This document shows, one piece after another, positions 9,447 to 17,991 of a stretch of DNA of 64,000 nt; position 1 is the stretch's first letter, and each line of letters starts with the position of its first letter. Location: NCBI RefSeq assembly GCF_004770055.1, contig NZ_RQEP01000005.1:992001-1056000 (forward strand). The letters are read 5' to 3'. Source of the DNA: Leptospira semungkisensis (GTDB lineage: Bacteria; Spirochaetota; Leptospiria; Leptospirales; Leptospiraceae). The translations under genes were made by a program, and so were the position numbers. The notes beneath the pieces are model-generated. The model searched no databases. It saw nothing but the letters and a program-made list of their open reading frames with translations, and had not been told where the DNA came from.

Positions 9447-12098
9447 ATGGACTATCCGTTTCGGGAAATTGAATCAAAATGGCAATCTTACTGGGAAAAG
9501 AACTCTTCTTTTCGGACGGATCTACGCTCTAAGAAGCCTAAATTCTATTGCTTGGACATGTTTCCTTATCCCTCAGGCGCGGGATTACATGTAGGCCACC
9601 CCGAAGGTTATACAGCAACTGACATAGTTTCCAGATACAAGAGAATGAAAGGATTCGAAGTACTTCATCCAATGGGATGGGACGCTTTCGGTCTTCCCGC
9701 AGAGCGATATGCGATGCAAACAGGGATCCATCCTGCTTTAACTACCAAGCAAAACGTAGATAATTTCAGAAGACAGATCAAAATGATAGGTCTTTCATAC
9801 GATTGGGATAGAGAGATCTCCACCACAGACCCGAAATACTATAAATTTACTCAATGGATCTTCTTAAAATTATACGAATCCTGGTATGATCCTCAATCTT
9901 CTCAGGCAAAACCAATCGCTGAATTGCTTAAAAGGTTCGAAGCCAAAGGATCAGAAGGATTCGAAGGCCTCGAAGCCTTCTCCGCAAAGGATTGGAAGGA
10001 ATATTCGGATGCGAAAAAAGAAAGCGTTCTATCCGAATTCCGTCTCGTTTACCAAGCAGAGATTCCTGTGAATTGGTGCCCTGGCTTAGGGACCGTTCTT
10101 GCAAACGAAGAAGTAGAAGAATGGGTAGGTAAGGGCTACGAAGTGGTTCGTAAGCCTATGCGTCAGTATATGATGCGTATCACCGCGTATGCAGAGAGAC
10201 TGTTAGAAGATTTAAGTCTTGTATCTTGGCCTCAATCCACTTTGGAAATGCAGAAGAATTGGATTGGAAAGAGCGAAGGTCTAGAATTAATTTTTCCATT
10301 CGAATCTTCCACATCTGCAAGGGTAGAAGGAGCCAAGGCCAAGCTCGACGAAAAACTTCGCAATGCTAAGGAACTAGGCTTCGGTGGAGTGAAGGTTTAT
10401 ACGACTCGTCCTGATACTGTGTTCGGTGTCACCTATATGGTTCTCGCACCGGAACATCCTTTGGTGGATGTGCTTACTTCTCCGGAACAATGGGAGAAGG
10501 TGCAGGAATATAAAAAGACTTCTGCGTTAAAGAGCGATTTGGATAGAACTGAGCTTTCTAAAGAGAAGTCCGGAGTCTTTACCGGAGCTTATGTTCTGAA
10601 TCCTGCAGATCCTTCTAAGAAGATCCAGGTTTGGATCGGCGATTATGTTTTATATGGATATGGAACAGGAGCCATCATGGCAGTCCCTGCTCATGACCAA
10701 AGAGACTATGAATTCGCAAAAGCTTTCGGTTTGGAAATCCTTCCTGTTATCCAAGGAGATCTTTCGCAAGGAGCTTTCGATTCTAAGGAATCCGTTTGCA
10801 TCAACTCTTCTTCTTCGGAGATCTCCATAGACGGTTTGAAGTATAAGGATGCATTCTCTAAGATTGCCGATTGGGCGGAGAAAAAGAATATAGGAAGAAA
10901 GAAAATTCAGTTCAAGCTAAGAGACTGGCTTTTCGCTCGCCAAAGATATTGGGGGGAGCCTATTCCGTTGGTTCACTATCCTTCCGGAGTAAGTAAGGCG
11001 ATTCCCGAGTCCGAACTTCCATTAGAACTTCCTAATTTATCGGAATTTAAACCTTCAGGCACGGGAGAATCTCCTCTTGCTCTTGCAGGCGATTGGTTGA
11101 AATACAAGGACCCCGAAACTGGGGAAGTGGGAACTAGAGAAACAAATACCATGCCTCAATGGGCGGGTTCTTGCTGGTACTATCTTCGTTATATAGATCC
11201 TGAAAATCCGAAGCAATTCGTGGATCCTGAATTGGAAAAGGCTTGGATGCCTGTGGATCTATATGTGGGTGGAGCGGAGCACGCAGTTCTTCACTTATTG
11301 TACTCTCGTTTTTGGCATAAGGTATTATTCGATCTAGGATATGTAACTACTCCGGAGCCTTTCAAGAAATTGGTTCACCAAGGATTGATCTTGGGAGAAG
11401 ACAAACGCAAGATGTCTAAGTCACTTGGGAATGTAGTGAATCCGGATGAGGTGGTTACCAATTTCGGAGCAGACAGTTTACGCCTCTTTGAAATGTTTAT
11501 GGGTCCTTTTGAGATGGTCAAGCCTTGGAGCACTAGAGGAGTGGAGGGAGTCTTTCGCTTTCTGAATCGGGTTTGGAGATTGTATCATTCCGGCGCTGAG
11601 GAATCTTTCCGTTTAGAAGACATAGGGCCGAATGAAGATGAACTAAAGATCCTTCACAGGACTATCAAGAAGATAGAAGACGATATCAATAATTTCTCAT
11701 TCAATACTGCGATCTCTCAGCTCATGATCTTTGTGAATGAGCTTACACCGAGTGCTCGCAGACCTCGTAAGATCTTGGAAACATTCTTGCTTTTGATTGC
11801 TCCTTTCTCTCCTCATTTGGCGGAAGAACTCTGGGCTCTTGCAGGCAAAAAAGATTCCTTAACCTACGAACCGTTTCCAAGCTATGAAGAAAAGTATCTG
11901 ACTGACGACGAGATAATGATCGTAGTGCAGGTGAACGGAAAGTTAAGAGGCGAATTCAAAGCGTCGAAAGAGATCGGACAAGAAGAAGCTATCAAAACTG
12001 CAAAGGCTCTGGACAAGGTACAGATATTCTTGGACGGAAAGCAGATCCGCAAAGAGATCTATGTTCCAGGAAAACTCGTGAACCTAGTAGTCGGTTAA
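9447..12098 (+). CDS. leuS: Leucyl-tRNA synthetase
   Basis: 883 residues, the normal size of a bacterial LeuRS. This class Ia synthetase charges tRNA-Leu. The HIGH-type signature HVGHPEGYT is near residue 51 within FPYPSGAGLHVGH. The editing domain includes TTRPDTVFG. The zinc/leucine-specific region includes WAGSCWYYLRY. The KMSKS loop reads KRKMSKSLGN, followed by the anticodon-binding helical domain and the C-terminal domain ending in VNGKLRGEF and VPGKLVNLVVG. It is flanked by terminators on both sides and stands alone. No T-box-like leader is visible. Confidence 0.98.
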   Translation: MDYPFREIESKWQSYWEKNSSFRTDLRSKKPKFYCLDMFPYPSGAGLHVGHPEGYTATDIVSRYKRMKGFEVLHPMGWDAFGLPAERYAMQTGIHPALTTKQNVDNFRRQIKMIGLSYDWDREISTTDPKYYKFTQWIFLKLYESWYDPQSSQAKPIAELLKRFEAKGSEGFEGLEAFSAKDWKEYSDAKKESVLSEFRLVYQAEIPVNWCPGLGTVLANEEVEEWVGKGYEVVRKPMRQYMMRITAYAERLLEDLSLVSWPQSTLEMQKNWIGKSEGLELIFPFESSTSARVEGAKAKLDEKLRNAKELGFGGVKVYTTRPDTVFGVTYMVLAPEHPLVDVLTSPEQWEKVQEYKKTSALKSDLDRTELSKEKSGVFTGAYVLNPADPSKKIQVWIGDYVLYGYGTGAIMAVPAHDQRDYEFAKAFGLEILPVIQGDLSQGAFDSKESVCINSSSSEISIDGLKYKDAFSKIADWAEKKNIGRKKIQFKLRDWLFARQRYWGEPIPLVHYPSGVSKAIPESELPLELPNLSEFKPSGTGESPLALAGDWLKYKDPETGEVGTRETNTMPQWAGSCWYYLRYIDPENPKQFVDPELEKAWMPVDLYVGGAEHAVLHLLYSRFWHKVLFDLGYVTTPEPFKKLVHQGLILGEDKRKMSKSLGNVVNPDEVVTNFGADSLRLFEMFMGPFEMVKPWSTRGVEGVFRFLNRVWRLYHSGAEESFRLEDIGPNEDELKILHRTIKKIEDDINNFSFNTAISQLMIFVNELTPSARRPRKILETFLLLIAPFSPHLAEELWALAGKKDSLTYEPFPSYEEKYLTDDEIMIVVQVNGKLRGEFKASKEIGQEEAIKTAKALDKVQIFLDGKQIRKEIYVPGKLVNLVVG

Positions 12099-12116
12099 GA
12101 GAAACGATTCGGATAC

Positions 12117-12152
12117 AAAAAAGCCTCTCGGATTAGAGAGGCTTTTTATTTT
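12117..12152. terminator. Bidirectional rho-independent terminator between leuS and the convergent gene
   Basis: A perfect 9-bp stem, AAGCCTCTC (12121-12129) with GAGAGGCTT (12136-12144), is flanked by an A-run on the left and a T-run on the right. It can end leuS on the plus strand and the convergent minus-strand gene. Confidence 0.85.
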
Positions 12153-12175
12153 CTCAGAGCTGTTTGCTCGTATAC

Positions 12176-13261
12176 TCACTTCAAAAGAATAAACGCAAGT
12201 AAACCTACTAGCAATACCACTCCCACTAAGATCACATAGTTAAGAGCTCCGCTCGATTCCGATTTACCGGACATTCCCGCAGGACGAGGAGCGGCTCCTC
12301 CAGCAGTTTTAGGTCGGGCTAAACGAACAGGTCTTTCTTCGAATGCTTGCAGAAGAGCTCCAGCAGGTCCTTTTGCAAAAATATGATATTCGTTCTTACC
12401 GGAAGCGATCCCTACAAAGGTCCCGATCACAGGCTTTACATTTCCATCCTTGTCCATCGCGCCCAAGGTCTTAGCGATCGCTTTTTCCTCAGGAGAAACT
12501 GCAGGAAGTTGAAGAAGGATCTTATCTCCTTCATTTAACTCGTCGAAATCGATTCCGTTTACAGGAGAGAGAATTGTCTTTGCTTGGACCACTCTACCGA
12601 AACCTTTGCGAATGGTTTCGATCTGTCTAAGAACAGCCGCTTTTTCTGGATCGATATTTTCAACCGGACCACCTCCTTCTGCCACTTCCTCAGGAGGTTT
12701 AGCAATCGGTTGAAGGATCCCGGTAAAGAAACTCTTGCCTCTGCATTTTAAACTAGAAACGAATTCTACGTCTGCTTGGACACGGATCATATTGATCTTC
12801 ATCGCAGTCTTGATCTGATTCTCTAAGAGATTGATCAATGCAGAAGGATCGTTGCGATCCCACATAGGATAATATTGTTCTAATATTTGTTTGTTTAACT
12901 TCGTATGAAGAATTCTTCCGATCTGCTCGGATAATCCGGGATCTGGAGCTTCTTCTCTTGCGGCTTCAGCGATATCATGAGAGATCTGTCCGAAATCTTC
13001 GAAGGTTCTGATCTTACGAATGGTAGGTGCATTGGAAAATAAAGAGTACAATTCGAGGAATTCGTTTTTGTATCTGGACAAAAGTCCCAGAACGACTCCT
13101 GCTCTATTTTCTATATCGATCCGTAATTTGAGTAAATAGGCGTCTTTGATTTTACCTTGGATTAATTCGATGGCTTGCTCTTCCGTATGAACGGATTCCA
13201 AGGCAAGATTCATCTGATTCGCCTGTTCTTGGAGCTTGCTTGTTTGCGGGTTTTGTTCCAT
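12176..13261 (-). CDS. Tail-anchored conserved protein of unknown function
   Basis: 361 residues, mostly soluble and alpha-helical in the first ~150. A middle region (about 165-310) looks beta-rich, with ILSPVNGIDFDELNEGDKILLQLP. A Gly/Ala/Pro-rich linker leads to a single C-terminal membrane helix (about 338-360) with no residues beyond it, so the protein should be tail-anchored with its bulk in the cytoplasm. I do not recognise a domain family. It lies 40 bases downstream of the GHKL ATPase-like gene on the same strand, which suggests an operon and a possible role as its membrane partner. Confidence 0.75.
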   Translation of the reverse strand: MEQNPQTSKLQEQANQMNLALESVHTEEQAIELIQGKIKDAYLLKLRIDIENRAGVVLGLLSRYKNEFLELYSLFSNAPTIRKIRTFEDFGQISHDIAEAAREEAPDPGLSEQIGRILHTKLNKQILEQYYPMWDRNDPSALINLLENQIKTAMKINMIRVQADVEFVSSLKCRGKSFFTGILQPIAKPPEEVAEGGGPVENIDPEKAAVLRQIETIRKGFGRVVQAKTILSPVNGIDFDELNEGDKILLQLPAVSPEEKAIAKTLGAMDKDGNVKPVIGTFVGIASGKNEYHIFAKGPAGALLQAFEERPVRLARPKTAGGAAPRPAGMSGKSESSGALNYVILVGVVLLVGLLAFILLK

Positions 13262-13301
13262 TTTTGCTCAGGCCTAACCGATTATTAGCGGCTTTCTCAG
13301 G

Positions 13302-14036
13302 TCATGCTAAGCCACTAGCCTTTTCTTGTAACCATTTTTGATATCTTTGTCTTCGAGGTACATAAGAATCTGCTAATGGGATCTCGACTCTGGCAACCGT
13401 TCTATTTTCGGACTGTCTACTGTAGATAGTAAACAAATGCCGGTCATAGCCGCTTTGGGCTACCAGTATCTCAACCATTGTGATACCCATTCCTGCACCT
13501 TCTGTGGTATCACCATATTTCATATAGTATTCGAAGAGATTGTCAAATTCTTTCGAATGAACGAATTTCTCTCTGATTCTCTTTTCTTCTCGTATCGCTA
13601 ATGTAAAATTATTCTGCACCAGAAGAATGATCCGATCCGAGGAAAAGCTAACCGTCACTTTTACGAAGAGACCATGCTCTTTCATCTTTCTGCGATAGTA
13701 CGGGAATTTTCTGCTGACTAGGTTTTCTTTGAATGATTCCATTCCGAGATCGTATTGAGACGGATCTCCTATATTTAAGCCCAGTTCCTTGAATAGAACG
13801 CGCTTGATCGCGGCTTTTGTCGCGTTAACAATCAACTCTTTTGCAGAAGTGAATAAGAGTTCGATTAAATCGTCTCTTCTATACTTAGAGAGTACGCTTT
13901 GAAGGATATGTTTGAGTTTATTTTCGCCCCGAGTACTCAGGACGTAGGTAATGATTGAAATCGGCTCTTCTTTTTTTACGGCCGTCTCGACCTCGAAGAG
14001 GAATTCTTGGGGAAGTTCCTCGATTCCCTCGTACAT
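13302..14036 (-). CDS. Histidine-kinase-like (GHKL) ATPase domain protein, standalone
   Basis: 244 residues with a single ATPase domain. The N-box reads KELIVNATKAA, with the Glu and Asn that hold magnesium and ATP. The glycine-rich box reads TTEGAGMGITMVEIL. There is no phospho-accepting His domain and no sensor domain, so it is not an ordinary sensor kinase. It could be an anti-sigma-type serine kinase or a regulatory ATPase. Between the boxes it carries an unusual ~55-residue charged insertion (ending near GLFVKVTVSF). The same layout is found in the N-terminal half of the GHKL-HDOD protein at 61079, so the two are paralogues. The tail-anchored protein gene follows. Confidence 0.8.
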   Translation of the reverse strand: MYEGIEELPQEFLFEVETAVKKEEPISIITYVLSTRGENKLKHILQSVLSKYRRDDLIELLFTSAKELIVNATKAAIKRVLFKELGLNIGDPSQYDLGMESFKENLVSRKFPYYRRKMKEHGLFVKVTVSFSSDRIILLVQNNFTLAIREEKRIREKFVHSKEFDNLFEYYMKYGDTTEGAGMGITMVEILVAQSGYDRHLFTIYSRQSENRTVARVEIPLADSYVPRRQRYQKWLQEKASGLA

Positions 14037-14187
14037 TTGGATTCTCGATTATACGGACCCTACCTTGCTTACGAGAAAAAAACGAAAATGTGTCCCGAAA
14101 AAAGAAGGGAATATTTCGGCTAAAACTGCAAAAAAACAGGCCCGTACTTGTAGAAAAGCAGCTCTTCCCTCTTTTTAAAAGGGAAAG

Positions 14188-15564
14188 CTATAGAATGTCT
14201 TTTAGGTTAAGAGCAGATTCCGAATTTAGGAATTTGCCGATCTCATCCATAACTGCTCCCACTTCAGGCTTGCAGGAACGAATAACGTTAGCTAATTTAG
14301 GATCGGTTCCAGGGATCTTTCCCTCATGGAATTTGAGTTTGAATTCGGTAAATTTCAGGCCGTGAGCGGTTGAGATTACCACCACCTTCTCGCCTTTCGC
14401 AATCGTTCCCTTTGCTCTCAGCTTATACAAGGCAGCCAAGGCCACTCCGGTATGAGGATCGTTGTATAGTCCGAACAAGTCCGTCTTGGCAGACGCTTCC
14501 GAAAGTTCCGCTTCGCTGGCTTGCTCCACGATTCCATTGAATTTCTTTAAAGTACGGATCGCTTTTTGAACGGAGACCGGATTTCCGATTTGGATTGCGG
14601 AAGCAAGTGTAGGCTTTGCATCAACCGGACTGAATTCTTCGAAATTCTTTAAATAAGAAAGATATAATGGATTCGCATTCTCCGCTTGGGCGAGTACGAT
14701 TCTAGGAAGTTTATCGATTAGCCCTAATTCCTTGGCCATCTCGAAACCTGCACCTAGAGCGGACACGTTACCCAGGTTTCCGCCGGGAATAATCACCCAG
14801 TCAGGAACGTTCCATTCTAACTGCTGTACTATTTCGGGAGCGATCGTCTTTTGTCCTTCGATACGAAGGCTGTTCATCGAATTTGCTAAATAAATTCCGG
14901 CTTCCTTAGTAACTTCTTTCACGATCTTCATGCAACCGTCAAAGTCTGTCTCCAATGCGATCACCTTGGCTCCGTTGGAAACCGGTTGGATCAATTGTGC
15001 CTGAGAAACTTTTCCGGCAGGCAAGAAGATGATGGCTGGAATTCCTGCTTTCGCAGCATAAGAAGCCAAAGCCGCAGAAGTATCTCCTGAGCTTGCACAG
15101 GCCACTGCGCGTATCTTTGTTCCGGAGTTCAGCATGTGTTTCACTTGAGAAAGAAGCACTGTCATTCCCAAGTCTTTGAAGGAACCTGTGTGGGAGATCC
15201 CACATTGTTTGATCCAAAGATCGCCGAGACCAAAATGTTTGGTCAATCTTTCTGAATGAAATAAATGCGAAAGACCTTCACCAGAGGTCACGATCTCAGA
15301 GTCCTGAACATGAGGAAGAACCCATTCTCTCTTGTTCCAGATCCCGGAAGTGTTAGGGAATTTCACCGAACCCAAGCGGGAATCGAATAATTCTCTCCAT
15401 TCCTTTCCGGAAGTTTCCTTGAGAGCGTTTATGTCGTGAGAGACTTGGAGAAGGCTCCCACATTTACGACATTCATACACGACCTCGTTCAGATCGTAGG
15501 TTGCTCCGCAAGAATCGTTGATACAGCGGAACTCCGCTTTCAACTTGGTGAAGGTTAAACTCAT
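14188..15564 (-). CDS. thrC: Threonine synthase
   Basis: 458 residues. A PLP-dependent fold type II enzyme that converts O-phosphohomoserine to threonine. An N-terminal zinc ribbon with Cys14, Cys19, Cys32 and Cys35 is followed by the PLP lysine in HTGSFKDLG (Lys130). The substrate/phosphate loop SSGDTSAALASYAA and the PGGNLGNVSALGAG phosphate-binding loop are both present. The start lies 3 bases after the stop of the SPFH gene, so it is the last gene of a minus-strand operon with the coiled-coil and SPFH genes, a combination with no obvious metabolic logic. Confidence 0.96.
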   Translation of the reverse strand: MSLTFTKLKAEFRCINDSCGATYDLNEVVYECRKCGSLLQVSHDINALKETSGKEWRELFDSRLGSVKFPNTSGIWNKREWVLPHVQDSEIVTSGEGLSHLFHSERLTKHFGLGDLWIKQCGISHTGSFKDLGMTVLLSQVKHMLNSGTKIRAVACASSGDTSAALASYAAKAGIPAIIFLPAGKVSQAQLIQPVSNGAKVIALETDFDGCMKIVKEVTKEAGIYLANSMNSLRIEGQKTIAPEIVQQLEWNVPDWVIIPGGNLGNVSALGAGFEMAKELGLIDKLPRIVLAQAENANPLYLSYLKNFEEFSPVDAKPTLASAIQIGNPVSVQKAIRTLKKFNGIVEQASEAELSEASAKTDLFGLYNDPHTGVALAALYKLRAKGTIAKGEKVVVISTAHGLKFTEFKLKFHEGKIPGTDPKLANVIRSCKPEVGAVMDEIGKFLNSESALNLKDIL

Positions 15565-15567
15565 ACT

Positions 15568-16563
15568 TTAGATAGAGTTTAAAATGTCCTTTTTTTTGGC
15601 ATCAAATTCTTCCTGAGAAATCAAGCCTTGGTCCAACATGCTCTTTAGCTTTTGGAGGCGAGCGCTTGCATCGTTTTGATTGTTCGCAGCACCTGCATTG
15701 TTCTGACCAGCAGCCATTCCGGACATCATGTTGCCCATATTCATTCCCATTCCAAGCCCGAGCCCAGCTGACATACCTTGGCCGGCATTCCCGCTTTCGT
15801 TCTTGGCTGCGGCTTCTCCGATATCCAACATTCTTTTCTGCTGGTACATTCCACCCAAGGTCTCGATTTCGAACTTGTCTGTGAGAACTTTTTGGATCTT
15901 TTGGAAGTTAGGATCATTCTGATCGAAGTTGATGGATTGAACAAAGAAGTCTACGACCTCGATCCCGTACTTGGAGAAGTCAGGTTGTACTTTCGTCTTT
16001 CCTGCTGAAGAAGCTTCTTCTAAATATTGGTTTAACTTAGTAATAGGTTCGCCTGATTTCAAAACGACTTCGGCTAGAAAATCACTGAGCCTAGTCACGA
16101 TCATTGGACGAAGGAAGCTATCTACTTGGTCTTGTGTGTAAACTCCTCTCGATCCCACAACACCGACTGCAAACGCTTTTGAATCGGTGATCTTGATATT
16201 ATAAGAACCATTCGCTCTTAATCCGAGAGTGATCATGTACTTAGGATCTTCTACTTGAACAGGAGCAGGAGTTCCCCATTTCAATTGTATCAGAGCTTTG
16301 TTGATATATACCACTTCGGCGGTGAAAGGAGTTTGTCCTCCGAAGGGAAGGTTCACTAGTTTTTCTAAAATAGGAACGTTACCCGTTTTTAATGTGTGGG
16401 TTCCTGCTCCGAAAACATCCAGGGCTTTTCCTTCCTTAAAGAAGACAGCCTCTTGGCTTTCGTTTACTACGAGTTGTCCGAAAGTGCTGATATCGTTTCT
16501 GGGAAATTTCCAGACCACTTCTCCCGGTTGTCCCTCGTATTTGATTACGTCTATTAATGCCAT
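15568..16563 (-). CDS. SPFH-domain protein with C-terminal SHOCT motif
   Basis: 331 residues. The first ~215 form an SPFH/Band-7-like domain of the type annotated as 'virion core protein' homologues (VVWKFPRNDI near the start). A Gly/Met/Asn-rich low-complexity segment (about 245-295) follows, then a C-terminal SHOCT motif (LKSMLDQGLISQEEFDAKK). There is no signal peptide or obvious membrane helix. Such proteins form oligomers at membranes; their client is unknown. A good AAGGAGTTTGT ribosome site precedes the ATG. The coiled-coil gene is 59 bases upstream and thrC is 3 bases downstream. Confidence 0.88.
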   Translation of the reverse strand: MALIDVIKYEGQPGEVVWKFPRNDISTFGQLVVNESQEAVFFKEGKALDVFGAGTHTLKTGNVPILEKLVNLPFGGQTPFTAEVVYINKALIQLKWGTPAPVQVEDPKYMITLGLRANGSYNIKITDSKAFAVGVVGSRGVYTQDQVDSFLRPMIVTRLSDFLAEVVLKSGEPITKLNQYLEEASSAGKTKVQPDFSKYGIEVVDFFVQSINFDQNDPNFQKIQKVLTDKFEIETLGGMYQQKRMLDIGEAAAKNESGNAGQGMSAGLGLGMGMNMGNMMSGMAAGQNNAGAANNQNDASARLQKLKSMLDQGLISQEEFDAKKKDILNSI

Positions 16564-16622
16564 ACAAACTCCTTGGAAATTATTTTATTCCCGTCTTAAC
16601 TTAGGGCAAATCAAAAATGGAT

Positions 16623-17162
16623 TTATTGTTTTAGAAAGACATCCCGTCTCTTCTTCAGAGCGGAATCGAATTCGTCCAGTTCTCCCCTGAACTTGCTCAC
16701 CCAATCTCTCACAGCATCCATGGTGGATTCTCTATTCAAACTGTGGGCCTTGCATTTTTCGGCTAATTCTTCGGCATGATGAAGAAGGGAATAATCCCAT
16801 TCTGCAAGTGCCTCCAATTCGGACTCGCTAGCTTTGAAACCTGTGCCGAGCCCGTTTAAACCGTAGCTTGCTCCTACAATCTCGTTTTTCAATCTTTCCA
16901 CTAATGAAAGTAAGACCTCAGTGGAGCCGATTAGATCCAACCTTCTATCTTTTACGAAATCTTCTTCAATCCTTCGGATCGGTTCTTTGAGAGAATCTAA
17001 TCTTTTGGAAAGTTCGGCTCTAGCAAGTCTATCTGCATCATAATACTGATGGTTCTTCAGGATTTCTCCGTAAAAAGGAAATTTAGAGAGAAAGGTTTTC
17101 ACGGAACCTTTTTCGGCTTGGAACCTCGATATATAGCTGGAGATGGGACTGTTCGAAGACAT
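16623..17162 (-). CDS. Helical/coiled-coil protein of unknown function
   Basis: 179 residues, almost wholly charged alpha-helix with long Leu/Glu/Lys heptad-like stretches (for example around 45-95 and 115-178). No signal peptide, membrane helix or known motif. It is the first gene of the operon with the SPFH protein, so a structural or scaffold partnership at the membrane is plausible but unproven. Not recognised as a named family. Confidence 0.7.
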   Translation of the reverse strand: MSSNSPISSYISRFQAEKGSVKTFLSKFPFYGEILKNHQYYDADRLARAELSKRLDSLKEPIRRIEEDFVKDRRLDLIGSTEVLLSLVERLKNEIVGASYGLNGLGTGFKASESELEALAEWDYSLLHHAEELAEKCKAHSLNRESTMDAVRDWVSKFRGELDEFDSALKKRRDVFLKQ

Positions 17163-17253
17163 TGCTTAAGAATCGGAGAAAATTTAAAAGCCTGCAAGAC
17201 AATTTCTTTCTCGCTAACTCCGAGTTTAAGTATAAATATGTCAGTTTATCTCC

Positions 17254-17850
17254 ATGCAGTCATTGATTCGTTATCTTTCTCCTTTGAATCATGGGATCTT
17301 TCGATGGCTTCGGCTTGCGTTCCCTGTACTGTTTGCGATCTTTATAGTTCTTTATCTTCGTATCTTTGTAATTCAATTCTATCTGATTAGCGGCACAAGC
17401 ATGATGCCTAGCTATAAGGAAAACGATTGGGTCATTGTTAAGAAATGGGGATTTCCTGCTCAAGTGGGACCTTGGGTAATTTCCTTCTTAGATCCTAGTG
17501 TAGATAGATTCGATGTACTTGTTTTGGATGGGATCGGAACAGAGCTGAGTTTGAAAAGAGTGGTGGGTTTGCCCGGAGATTTCTTTCGATTCTCGGAAGG
17601 AAGGATCCACATCAATGACTCTTCTCTCGAAGAACCGTTTATCAATTCAGGTTATAAGACACAGCCTCCTTCTACTTCTATCTTGCCTGTGGTTGGCATA
17701 GCGGGGAATATCGGGATCGGGGATTCTGGTCGTATTCCGCCTGGATATATCTTGGTCTTGGGAGACAATAGAGAGTTCTCTACGGATTCCAGAAATTATG
17801 GGCTCATTCCTTTTCGAAAACTCAGGGGCAAAGTAATCACTAGCTTTTAG
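17254..17850 (+). CDS. lepB: Signal peptidase I
   Basis: 198 residues. One N-terminal membrane helix (about 21-42) precedes the catalytic domain. The nucleophile serine lies in ISGTSMMPSY. The general-base lysine lies in LKRVVGLPGD, and the conserved box-E sequence reads VLGDNREFSTDSRNYG. It removes signal peptides from exported proteins at the outer face of the inner membrane. It is short, like the Gram-positive SipS type with a single anchor. It stands about 140 bases before the PBP gene. Confidence 0.93.
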   Translation: MQSLIRYLSPLNHGIFRWLRLAFPVLFAIFIVLYLRIFVIQFYLISGTSMMPSYKENDWVIVKKWGFPAQVGPWVISFLDPSVDRFDVLVLDGIGTELSLKRVVGLPGDFFRFSEGRIHINDSSLEEPFINSGYKTQPPSTSILPVVGIAGNIGIGDSGRIPPGYILVLGDNREFSTDSRNYGLIPFRKLRGKVITSF

Positions 17851-17991
17851 TCCTTCGAGCGAGAGGATTCTTTTCGATTCGATTCATGCCGGTTTGTTTT
17901 GGCGGGGAAGGCCAAGATTTCACTTGTACTGAAAAAGCTCTTCTTTCATTCTGAAAAAGACCGAAACTAGTAATGGGACAGAATCGAAAGA

